From contig NC_085050.1 of the NCBI RefSeq assembly GCF_963662255.1, positions 23,802,631 to 23,866,630 on the forward strand: a stretch of 64,000 nt of DNA, given 5' to 3'. This document shows positions 14,701 through 28,100 of the stretch, in pieces (position 1 is the stretch's first letter; each line of letters opens with the position of its first letter). The stretch is from Cinclus cinclus. Its lineage: Eukaryota; Chordata; Aves; Passeriformes; Cinclidae. Position numbers and translations under genes: made by a program. Below the pieces are notes generated by a model. The model ran no database searches, was not told the DNA's origin, and worked only from the letters and a program-made list of their open reading frames with translations.

Positions 14701-16094
14701 TGTCATTACCAGAAGTTTTTATTTGACAGAAAGCACAGGTGGGTGCAAGAAAAATTAGTTCTACTTTTCCATTTTCCTGACCAATTCCTTTTGTCCCATG
14801 CTAATCCTTTAACCTCTGTCATGACCTCATAACCTTTGATCCCTTTTACCATAACAAATATCTGCATCAATATTCAAGGCAGTAATGTTTCCAAATCTTT
14901 AACACCAACTATTCAACTTATATAGGTGGGAATTTTGTAGCTGGTGAGTTTGTAGACATTTACTCATAGCAAATGTTGTATGGGAACAGCCACAGGATTT
15001 CCAATTAAGTCAACAATACATCTGTGCAATAAAAACGTATTTTAAAACAGAAAAAACAAGTCATTACATTATTACAACTCAGACTATTCATTAAAACTAT
15101 CACAACACAAAAGTGTCTGAATTTATGGGACCATGAGAAGTCTGATATTTGTAAAGCATCACAGGGACAGAAGAGACTCTGTTACCTAGTCAGTAACAGG
15201 TTGGCTCAGGTTGGCTTTTGTAGGGATGAAATGAGGAAGAAGGAGAAAAATCTCATCTGCTTCAGTGAACAAAGATAGTTTAGAAAAATAATTATATATA
15301 TATTAGGGTAACTCCAGTTATACAGCACAAGTGGCACAGATATAAGAGCTCAGTAGGCTGAATCAGCTCTACATCTACTGTGCATCTACTACACGCCATC
15401 ACATGCACATGCTGACACTGTTAATTCAAGGATGTATTAATAATGTCCCCAAGTCCAACATAAAATGACATTAACTTGAAATGTCACAATTAACATTACA
15501 AAAAATAAAATCAGAAGGAACTCTTACAAAAGTCAAATACTCATGAAATCACGGATTCAGGCATAAGTTCAATTTTGTTTTTTAAAAAGAGATTATTTAT
15601 GGGCAATGCTGTATAAATTTTGTATATTTTATGTATTTAAGACTCCTACATTTTCTACTACTACTTATGCTAGCCTCTCTAAGATGACTATCACCCATTT
15701 CCCACCAAAAGTAGCCTCAGATTGCTTTTGATCCACACTGACACATTCTTGACTCCAAGTATCTTTTCCCAAAGCTCAAAATTAAACCATAAAATCACAA
15801 CTCCAAATTGACAAAGAATAGTACCACATCCCTCCCTCTACAAATCTAGTGACAGTTCTTATTGTCCTCTGCAACACTTCTCCACAGGCCTCAGTAATCC
15901 ATTTCCATATAACAGTACAAATACATACAGCCCAGCGACAGTGAGGTCTAATCACTTCTGACTACAGAAGACAGCTTTATTACCAGCACAAAAAAAAAAA
16001 AAAAACCAAACAAAAAAAAGGATTGAAAAAAATTAAGTCCTTGTTGTCCATTTCCATACTTGGTAAAAATGAATATATACATACACACACACAC

Positions 16095-16151
<57 letters not shown>

Positions 16152-19100
16152 GACACATATATATATATACATATATATGTATGTATATACACACGCATAC
16201 ATGATTTGTACGATTTACTGACAAGTGTACACCTGGAAACAGGAGTAATAAAAATCCCCTCCATTTTGAATTATGAGCAGTATAGAATAAAAACGGTAAG
16301 TACACTGAATTCCTATGAATTTTTGCTTTATTATGTTCAATTTTTATACCTTAGTATTAAAGTCCAGTGCATTTTGGGAAGTCTTGTACAACTCAGGGTA
16401 TTTCAGCATGTTTTCTTTTCGGCAGGATCTCTCAAATATTCCAAGAGTTAGAGGAGGCATTGCTGTAAACATCTAGTAGATGGTTTAAAAAGAAGAGATT
16501 GCAAAACTTTAGAGGTGATGATTTGCTTAAGGGTTGCTTACTCTAGACACATTCATGGTTACATGTAAGCAAAGGCACACAAATTGTCTTACCACATTGT
16601 AAAGACCTATACACCATCTTTCAAAAAGAATTTGTCCAGAAAAGCCATTGACAAATGCAAACCAGACCTGCAAAAGATTAGAACTGTGTATTAGTCAAGT
16701 ATCTTTCAAGGTACAATAAACTGATTTTTCCTCAGCTTCACAGAAAGGGATACTCTACAACAACATTTACAACACAGATGAAAATGCTTTGGGTTAAGCC
16801 CATATGAAAAAATTAATGATAAACCTAACTTTCAATCAAGAACAAACAGTGGGTAATCTAGTCAGATATGTGAGCAACTCCATTCAAAGGAGGTAACTAT
16901 TTTCAGAAGAAATGTCAGGTTCTTTAAGGTTTTAAGAGTGATTTAAGCTCACTTAATTCTTAATGAAATAAAAATTCTGAGGAATATGGCTGATGGAGGG
17001 GGAACTTACAGATTAGTAGTCATCGTCTTCCCACTGTTATCAAACTTGGCTAACAGAATTCATAGATTAAGCTGCTGTTTGGAACTTAAAACTATCAATA
17101 ATCCTTACTCATGAAAAAATTAGGCTTTACCAGAGAGCTAAAGTAGAATTGCTTCAGATTTGAGGGCAAAAAGCACAATTTTCTAACCTTTCAGATCATA
17201 CACTGAAAAGACAATGGAATTACTTTATTTCAGATGAATTATATTTTTATCAGCTCTTTTGTATCTCGAGTTTTGACTTTCAAAATATGAATTATGACTT
17301 AATTGTGATGAATTTAGCAGACATTTGTTGACAGCAGTTACTCAGTAGCTGAGTTTAAGGGCGCAAGGTAAGTACATAATCAATTGTGCATGACAGAATA
17401 ATTAATTATGCACTCAATATCAGTAAAATTAATGTTTTTTTCTCCTTGTTTGTATCAAATACTGAAGTGAATTTTAGAAATATTGATTAGAAAGGGTTAG
17501 GGTGGCGGAAAATATGTGACTCCGTAGCTGGTTATAAATATGTGTACATCTCATTGCTGGTAATTTCAGATAGAGTTAAGAAAAGTATCACTCTCTAGGA
17601 AGAAAATAAAAGAACACAAGTACACATAGACTTAACCCTTCTCAAGGAGTATATGGAAAAGACATTAACTTTCTACTGTGATTTAACTAGCAGACAAAAT
17701 GTTGTAAAACGCTAATTTTAAATGGAAGGCCTAAATGCATACACTGAATCCATTCCACATGTTGACTGCTCTTACAGGTAAATGATGTTAAGCAACACTT
17801 AGAGATGTTCTGGAGAGACTTTTAAAAAGCAATCAAGTATTTAGGATAAAAATTGAACTTACAGTGGAATGTTGCTTTCATCTTATTTTGCACAGAATTT
17901 AAGTAAGAATTTTCAAGGTAATTAAACTGAAAATGGTATTACTATAAAACTGTAAAGAAATCCTTTAAGGTATAATATTGACTTCCTGAAATACTAGCAT
18001 GTACTTCCTTCTAAAGAAAGTTATAGGCATTTTAGTTCATTTTAGTATCATAAGGGACTGGAATATATGTTGGCCAGAGGACTAGATACAAACTAAAGAG
18101 AGATGAAATTTGGTAGCATCTCTAAGTTCTCAAGTTCGAATGGAATATATCAAAATAAATACATGAAGAAGAAAACTTTCATTGTGGCTAAAAGCAGTGG
18201 TGTCTAATAGAAACACTACTGTTTACTGGAACACCACATACATAACTTTAGGAGACAAAACATCTTTAGTATTTAAGCAGAAACATTAATTTTATATTGT
18301 TGACAAGATAGTATTTGAATGTTCATGTTAAGAACAACTGGCTCAAACAACAATAGCTCAAAATTAAAGGCTCTAAAAGGTGGACAAAGAAAAGACCAAG
18401 GACAAATACAGCCCTCACCTCAAACTGTAAGAGGAGAAGAAAGTAACCCACCTATTTGCTTTAACTTCTGAATCTTGGGACCTAGAAAATTACACTCTTA
18501 AAACCTATATGAAAGCAGTAATATGGAGTTTAATACATTATTAATAGTGAGAATGACAAGAAACACTTGCTCTGCAGTGGGCAATTTATTCAGAGACAAG
18601 CATATTTTGTCCTAGTTATGATGGACAATGAAGGCAGCTGTACCTGCAAAATAAGTTTTTAAGATGCTGTACATGATACTAATTTAGGAGCAAACTCAAA
18701 CAGTTATCTCTTAGGGTATAGGTCCTACTCTAACAACTCAAATGACTAATCCAGCTCCCCTTTACAGAAGGACAAGTGATTGGTTCTTAAAAAGTGTTTT
18801 AGACTATATACATGAACAGGAAGTGAAAATTCAGACCATTCTGTAGCTCAACAGCAACAAAATTTTCCACTGAAAGGGAAAGATTTAGGTCCCCAGCCTG
18901 TCTAAAATGAGATGGACCTCACCATAGATCCTCATATTTCTAAGTTTTCCAACCATGTAAAGCAAAAATGTGGGCACGAGCACAATCACTTTCTGCTGTG
19001 TGTGTTTCAAACTGAACTCACTGCAGTTTGCACACCTCAAGTAAAGCCATGGCACAGTGAACCACAGCAGCTGATCTGTGCAGCTCAGACCCAGTATGAG

Positions 19101-22100
19101 TATACTCAGGAAGCCTGCTCATGTTGATTGTGGGATTGTGCATTATATGGGACTCAGGATGATCATGGCTATTCATTTGATATGTAAGGCAAAGGAAATC
19201 AGGAACAAAATGGTAAATTCCTTTCATGGACATGAATAGCAGAAAGTAGGTAAATCAATAGTGAGAAGAAAAGAGCTAGGGGGAGGGGGAAAATAACCTC
19301 CCCATCATCCAAGGTTTACTGGATTCAAAAAAACAAAATTAACACAATTCAAAAGTAACAAAATTCATTACAGCTCTAATTACCTAATAAATTAGTTATT
19401 TTCATACTATCACTTACATTGCTACAAACAGCCACATTTAAACATCTGTGACCAAACTTTAAATCTCAACTCCACGCATCCGTTTCTTCTGCTTGTCTTG
19501 GTCTTTTACTCTTTCATTTGATGTTTCATGCTGGGCAAAAATCAAATCTTGATTTTTTAAAATTGTAAATCCTTTTTATTTAATGCGAACCAGCTATTTT
19601 ACATTATTACTAGTTATTACTAGATAGCAAAATGAGAAGTACGAATAGGAAAATTTTCTTTGTCTGATGTCAAGGGTGATTTGCCTAACTTCATAAAATG
19701 AGTAGTTCAATGATAGAATGTGTATAGTAATGGTAATTATAAAACTAAAACCAATCCACTAAGGAGTTCTCAATCATGAGCTCAATCTCCATATCAACCA
19801 CTGTTATAAAGTAATGACAACCCCTTCAAAATAAGTATGAGACTTTGCACAGGCTTATCCTATGTGAGTGTGATGCTCTGTACAGGCTTAATAAGGCACA
19901 TTAGTGGTCTATTAGAGATGCAGAATTTTCTCTCGCAATTTAGACTGATACAACAGAATATAACCTCTCAAGTCAATGTGACTAGTCCTATACAGAAGAT
20001 GAGGCCCATATTTAAACAGCTATTGCATCAAGACACAGGGTAGAAAATCATTGTTACAGACCACTTCCAGTTTCTTATGAACAGGAGTTTAAATCAGATC
20101 ACTGTGCATGAGTATTACTATTAGACCTTTACCATTTTATGAACTAAGAAACCAAGTGACATCAACTTCCTATCAGCTCATGAATGCCTAGGATAATGGC
20201 TGTATTTTAGATTAGATGGAATATTTTCCATTACTTTCTTGATTAGTACTGAGCAGACATTTAAAAATAGGATACACATTATTAAGTAAAGGTAGATATT
20301 TTTAATTGTTGTCAGAATAAAAGGAAACTTGTTTAAAGTAACCTCTAGATGTGCCTTTCACAGTACTATTTTCTAAACTCCAAGACAGAGGAGGTGCGTC
20401 CACAAAAGCCTCACAGAAGTTTTCCTGATGTAGCATTTCTGCATATTAAGCAGCAGCTTACAAATACTCATTGAGCTCTCTGCTCCCACGCCTGATCTGT
20501 ACAAAAAATCTGAAAAGAGAGACTCAAGACTGGCAGTTGTCCTTTCTGGAGACATTCAATGATGAATTTCTGCCTATTCACTCACAGTATTGACATGAGC
20601 TATTAACATCTCTGAAAAGTTTTCTGAGCTGACAAACATTGGGTATACAGGAATTCAAGGAGAATTCATTTTGTCCTCCAGAGAAGGTATATATGGCAAA
20701 ATGCTGGCATGCATTATATATAAGGGGTCATAACAACCCATAATAAAATAATCTCTTTGCCCTTCCATCTGCTCAGGAAGAGACTACCTGTTCATAAAAT
20801 CAAAACCTTTGGATCTTTAGACTACGATCTCTGTAGCCTGCATTTAACTTTCCTTCTCAAAAATACAAATAGTGGGATACTTATATACTTATATATCTGA
20901 TTTAAGTTATAAATTTACAATATGTTGCGGGTGACAGTGACAGAAATGTAAGAAAAATAAGTTCATATGCTCTGAAGTCAACCTTTGTATGTTTTCTGTA
21001 AGTGAAGTACACATTAATACTGTTTTTTTCTCAAATACTTCTAGAGCTACTGCTAATCAGTACTTCTGGAAGTCTGATCATGTAAGTAGATATCCAGCCT
21101 TTGAAATACAGGATCTAAAGTCTGCCACTTCCAAGCAAAAAAAGGATCTTTAGTGAACTTGTTTTTTCTACAGCTTCCTACTTTATCTTTTTCTAAACAG
21201 GCTACAGACTTTCTGCTACTTAGACAGAAATCTATTTCCAGTAATAACAGTAAGGAGAGAAAAATGAGGAAATTTAGAAAATGTAAAAATACGGTAAGAA
21301 AAAGGCATTCTTTTGGCTACAACTTTTGTACATTAAAAAATTATTGAAGTATTTTCAAATATTGCAAAGAGTAAGATCACATAAATAAGTATCAAAATTG
21401 GAAACACTAATGTAATGTTTACATCGTGTTTAACAGAAATAAGACATTTTCTTCCAGTAAAAATGAAGACTTACTTTGCAAGTTTAAGACACCAATTTGA
21501 AAACGTATTTTTAAAAAATGATGAAAATTTAAAGAGTATCTGTTAACCTAATTAATGTAAAAATAGACAAGGCTATCTAGAAAATTTATTTTGTGATCAA
21601 GATTTTCAAAAATTAAATATTTTTTTCCACATTTTTAACACAAATTTTCATTGTGACTATAAAGTTTGAATCAATTATAAATGCAATTACTATATATATA
21701 TATTTATTTGATTATAAAAGATGCAGCAGCTGTTGGAAGAAAAGGAAGGGAGGGGAGAGAAGAGCTTTAAAAAATTACTTAAAAATACGTTCAAAAATTT
21801 ATGGTTGCTGTGTGGTCATGAAGGTAGTGAAAACTGTAACTACACATTGTGTTCTAACCATACCTACCAATAAATGTACATTTATTACAACACAATCCTC
21901 TCATACCACTGTAATTTTCACAACATTTCACTCCTTAAAATCCCAGGTGAAAAAAACTTGGCCAGCTACTTTCAGGAAAGTATCCCTGCTCTTGAACAGG
22001 CACCTGAGGATGCACAGTCAGCCCATCCAGCACATGACAGGTACCCAAGAGTGGAACTAAACTTGTGTGTAAAAACCCTGGGCACTGCTCTGAACAGCAA

Positions 22101-25100
22101 CCACCCTGCAGTGTAACAGAGACCTTTCAAAGGGCTGCAGATTGTGAACCCAACACTCCCTGACACCAGAAAAAAGTGCTGAAGCACACACATCTCTGGG
22201 TATATTTAAGACAGACTTGTAACTGGATTCCTTAATTACTGAGATGATGCTACATGCACAGCATTTTAATAAGCTAGCAATATTATAAACACATTTAGTA
22301 GTAATATTTACTATGCATTTTTAAAATTACTGGATTTTCTAAAATAAAAAAAATCAGTTTATTAAAAGTTTCAAGATTCAGTACAATTATTTATTTACTG
22401 TTAAAATACTTGTTTAAAATCATATATAATAACCAAAAGCTCAAAATTAAGATTTTACTTTCAAGAAGTAACATTTCATGTACTGTAAAATTACCTCAAT
22501 AATATAAAGGACTATATTCTTGTAGAAACAATACAAGATGCATTTAGCTACTCTGTTATAATTCCAGGCTCCATGAACCAACAGCAGATTCTTCAAATAT
22601 TTGAACTGCAAAAAAGATGGAAAATGAACAAACATACAATTAAAACATATATACACAAATATTAATCATAAAATCTTAAAATATTTTACTGCAGCATTTT
22701 GCAATGTAATGACTTACCTGAGCAATTGAGTAGTCTGAAGAATTAGCAGCCTGCAGACCTTCATTCCCACTGATACCAACACCAACATGTGCTGTTTGTA
22801 TCATACTAACATCATTTGCTCCATCACCAATCGCTAGAGTTACTACCTTAACTTGTTTTTTAACCATTTCTACAACTTCAGATTTCTGAAGTGGGGATAC
22901 CCTAAGGGATAAAAAAAAGTGACAGGTTTAATACAGGAATTTCAAATGAATGTACTTTCAAAACGTACTTTATATTCTGTGAAAATTTAATAAACCCAGA
23001 CCAATTAACACCCTGGTAAGCGATGTGGGTCTTGTTGTTGTCCTTGAAGGGTAGATGCAAAAAGCAAATTCACAGCAAAATTCATAAAAAACAACATTTC
23101 TGAACTTTGGACTACTTAAAAGCTGTAAGAGGAAGTCACCTTAACAAGGTGACTAAAAGCTAAGTTGACTAAAAGCTTACCAAAGTGACATAAAAGCTAT
23201 GTTGAGGAACAAAACCAGCCAAGAGAGAACTGTTTTAAAATGCATTTAAAAAAAATAAAGGAATGAAAAAATAATACAGCCTTCAAATTGAAGGTAGCTA
23301 TGTAATCACATTATTTAGTGGCCAGCACAACACACGCACAACTACTGGACTTCTTAAAAAGCTGCATGGGATGAGTATAGCCTTGTGGAAAACCTAGGAT
23401 GAGAGTTTCTGGGCAACAGGTCTTCTGAAAAATTCTGTGGTGCACCTATGTGACAAAAATCTATGATCTTTTGGTACATGTTTTATTTGAACTCTGCTGT
23501 AGAGAATTGAACCAAGACCAGCTACAGCCAGCTCCTACAGAAGATTCCTGACCTCAGCACTTCTTTTTCATCTTTTTGACCTTTCACAAACGGTGCCTTT
23601 ATTCCATTTTAGACAATGTTACAGGGGCAGCTGGAAGATGTCACTGTCACTCAAGTTCATGATGAAACAAGTAACAAGTACTTTTCATTCATTTTGCTCA
23701 CTCTTAGCTGTACATTTTTACTCCAGAATAACCCATTTAACATTCATTTTGCATATATTACTCTGAAACCAATATAGAGTTGGAATTCAGTTTGTTAAAG
23801 TCTTTAAGCCAAACATCTGCTTGGAATTAATAACATATACAGATTTTTTTTTTTTTAAGAGAAACGTCTATTGAGTATTTGTCAGGATCATCTGTGCTAC
23901 AGCTAGTCTTTGGAAGAATCCATTGCAATAAAAGCTTCTGTACAAGTCAATGCAGCCTGCAAATTTACAAGAAAGTGATGTTAATTTGTAATTTTAGAAC
24001 GAAGGAGAACTTAAGATGTTTACGGCCTTTATATGGATGAAAAAAGAGCTTACATTTTTGTTTAGTCTGAATTATATACATATATTTAAAATTTTTAAAG
24101 TGATTTGCCTTAATTTAAAATTAGCATTTTAAACTTTTTATTTTCATGCTCATAAAACAAGAAAAATAAGTTTTTATTACTAAAAACAAAGCATTTAACA
24201 GAAACAAATATTTTGGCAGAATTTTGACTTTTGGGAAACATGGGATATTAAAAATGTTCACATTAGAACACTGTTATGAGCAAGTATTTAGGTTTAAACC
24301 TGTAGCCAATTTTTAAACAACCACAAAATAATGTCAGACATATATATATACATATGCACTGAAACCAACTGACCTAAGTATATTATAGAAGGAATATATA
24401 GAAGGAATGAAGGAATAGCAGTGAGAATACTACTAGAACAGAAACTTTCATTTTGCCCTTTGTTGTTTCTTTAGAAGAATGCTGTCTAAAAGACAGCTTT
24501 ATGTACAAAACACCCCTCAATGGCTCCGCAGTTCAACAGAAATAGGAAAATCACCTCTTCAAATGACATAAAATATATTTTGTAATCAAGGAAAGAGAAG
24601 AAAAAGAAATATATTTTTAAAAGATCAGCTCTATGTGCATCTCCTGCTCGTTACTGCACTGAGCAAACTCAACCTAATAGAACAAACACAATACTCCAAC
24701 TTATCTGTCAGAAAGACTACTGCCATAAGGCAAGTGCTTATACACAGTATAAACTGTTCAGTTTAAAAGACAGTAAAACCTTAGTTTGAAATTCAAACTG
24801 TTTCAGGCTGAAGCATGGCTACAAAGCTTAACCACAAAAACATTAATTAAAAAATCCCTTGGTAGCATGACACTGGTTTCCAGAAGGGATGGAAAGACTA
24901 GAAACCCAGTGATTATTTGGATGCTGTAATATTAGTTCCTTTTCTGTGTTCTTTTGCAAAGCAGAAAAATATCTCCCTTTTGAACAGATTTTTCAGCTGA
25001 ATCAGATTTATTTTAATGGAACAATGTAATGGAAGTTTATAGCTGTAATAGTTGATATTTACAGACAAGGATGAAAGGGTTCATTGTATAAAATAACCCT

Positions 25101-28100
25101 ATAATAATTGGTCATAATAATGATTACAAAAAGCACTTCCACCAGCTTCAGGTAATAAAAAGCACCCCGGCTAGTACCTTTAACATTTTTGTGCACTTCT
25201 TATACAGTGTAATCCACATCTTACAGAAAAGCAGCTTGTGGAGAAAGATCTACAGATGACTCTAGATACGTGCTTAACTGTAACATCAATTCAAGGTCAA
25301 CTTTACTGTCTCAACCTTATTGAGATTACTCTCAGTGGATTACAAATGTTCCTGGAAATATGCAATCTGAGTGAATTTAAGAGCTACACTCTGTTGCAGA
25401 CTGCTCTACAGTAATATTTCACTTGAACGACTATATTTCGTAACTCTAGTTTCTTAATTTTGATATGTCAATAAAAATAGTATGGAGAGCAAATAATGTA
25501 AACCTTACCTACAACAAATAACAGCTTTACATGACAAAGCCAAATCCAGGAAATACTGTCTTACTCCAAATGTCAAAGCATACTTCAGAGATTTACCATC
25601 AATGATGAGAGCAAAATCATTTTCCTTCCTTAAAGCATCACCAAGAGTACTGCAATGATGGCTAAGTGTCTCTCTTGTTCCCTGTTGCACAAAAAAATGG
25701 TGTCCATTATTTTTAATTCTTAATATCCTTAAATCCAAATTTTTCAGCATGATCAGAAACACTGGCACTTTGATTTTTGAGGAAAAACACTTGTGCTTTT
25801 TGATTCTGCTGTCAAATATTATACAATGAAAAGAATATTTGCAATAGTTGCCCTATTAGAAACACAGTAGAAATGTTGTGTAGGATTGCACTTGCACTCT
25901 GCCAAAAAAAAGTGTGTAAGTTATAGAGGAACTTTTAATGCTCTTTGAATGACAGCAATAATTGCATAAATATTTGCCAAAGGACACAGGTATGCAGAAA
26001 ACTAATATAACGTTATAAAAGATGATTCACATTTATAGAGATACTAGAATTTACCATTACACAAAAATTTCCTAAATATTTAGAAAAAGGAGACAGAGAT
26101 AATTAATGAGATAAGTGCAGGCATTATAACATATCACTCTATCACATTAAATTAATATACTAATATAATTTAACAATCATAACATCACGTACATGTTATA
26201 CAAAGGAACATATTTTGTATTTTTCAATTGCTAATGACACTTTGGACCACACCTACAGAAGTCATTATTTTGTGATCTAGTACTGAGAACTTCAGATTAC
26301 ATTCAGTAGACAGTAGATTCATATATATTTATTTATGCAGCAGCCTGCTTTGGGAAGGTCACTGACATCTAGTCAGCTACAGTGCAGCTCTACCAAGGAA
26401 TGTCATGAAGGACAAAAAATATTGCTTGTTGCCCTTGTTTCTTTTTGAAAGTCCTTTACAGAGTTACAACATACTTCTCTGCTGTTTCCTACTTTACAGC
26501 CTAGAAGAAAAAAGTATTTTAGAGGAGAAAGGAAGATGAAATCTCTTCTGCTTGTAAAATATTGACTTTGGAAGCTAGTGACATCCTATGACAACATGTT
26601 ACCGTATTTTTTTACAAGTTTACCAACCAAATAATTCTGCTACTTCAGTGATGTCAGGCACACATAAAATTTGGTGTAACCACCTAAAAATAAAACACTC
26701 AACTAACTAAAAATCTCAAAACCCTTTGAAATGAAGTTAAAGATACCGCGTTGCCTTTTTAAATCAACTTACTCCTCCCAGTTCCAAACATCGTTAATGT
26801 TTTTTGATGTTTTGCTTCTCCTGGGCTTCTAAAGATTCATTGGTGTCCCTAAAATGAGATTAGGCTGTTGCAGAATTCTGCACTCATTTCCTGGCTCTCA
26901 TCCACTAGAATCTGTGACAGAAATTAAGCTCCACTGTTTAAAATTACATGTTAAAAGTCTTTAAAATGACAACAGTTTCTGTAACTATTTTCTAGAGCAT
27001 CTTCTCTAATTAAGAAATATTGCAATGTAAAGGAAGTATAAATTTTTCTCATCTCTGTATACTACTTAATTTCTAACAAAGTTTAAACAAACATGAAAAC
27101 ATAGCTACTGCTTCTTCTATGTAATGAAATTCCCAATAATCCAGGAGTAAATGGTCTCTGCGACTTAGATATGAAAGTGTATAGATCCCACTGGGATCCA
27201 CCTGAGGGTGCTGAGGGAGTTGGAGGAAGAGCTCACCAGGGTCTTCCACATCCAACATTTTTCATCTGGTTAACCTTGTGGAGGTCCCACACAGCCAGAG
27301 GTTTGTCAATGTGATGTCCATCTACAAGAAGGGTCATAAGGAGAATCTGGGAGAACCACAGGGCTGTCAGCCAGGGAAGGTCATGGAACAGATCATCCTG
27401 AGTGTTATCACAAGGCATGTGTTGGCCAACCAGGGGATCAGGCGCAGCCAGCACAGGTTTAGGGAAGGTGGATCCTTCCCTAAAGGATCTTTGATCAACC
27501 TGATCTCTTTCTATGACAAGGTGACACCAAGTGTGTATGAGGGAAAGGCTGTGGATATAGTCTACCTGCACTTCAGCAAAGCCTTTGAGGCTGTCTCTCA
27601 AGCCATTCTCCTGGAGAAACTGCATTACTGTGGCTTGGATGGGTGTACTGTTTACTGGGTAAGAACTGTAAAACCAGCACCTGAAGGTGCTGTTTGTCAG
27701 CAGCTGAATATGAGCCAGTGTGTGCCCAGGTGGCCAAGAAGGCCAATGCCATCTTGGCCTGTGTCAGAAATAGTGTGGCCAGCAGGACCAAGTCAGTGAT
27801 TGCCCTGTATTCAGTACTGGTGAGACCACATCCCAAGTCCTGTGCTCAGTTCTGGGCCTCTCAGTACAACACAGACATTGAGATGCCAGCACATGTTCAG
27901 AGAATGGCAACAGAGCTGGGGAAGGGTCTGGAGCAGAAGAGGCAGCTCGGATTGTGCAGCCTGGAGAAGAGGAGGCTCAGGGAGGACCTTTTTCTCTACA
28001 ACTTAATGAAAGGAGGTGTGTAGTAAGATGGAGGTCAGCCTCTTCTTCCATGCAACCAGTGACAGGGTAAGAGGACACAGCCTCAAGTTTTGCCAGGGGA

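Noticed and set aside
15948..16451. Overlapping open frames on both strands, up to 142 codons
   Set aside because: They are translations of the AC/AT microsatellite plus the antisense of exon w22, with Ile/Tyr/His/Thr repeats only.
21653..22060. 135-codon plus-strand open frame
   Set aside because: It is antisense to the gene within an intron, AT-biased, without domains or initiation context, and consistent with chance.
27233..28023. Open frames of 87-173 codons on both strands
   Set aside because: They are frames through a broken CR1 element. The minus-strand ones are shadows and the plus-strand ones are interrupted RT remnants.
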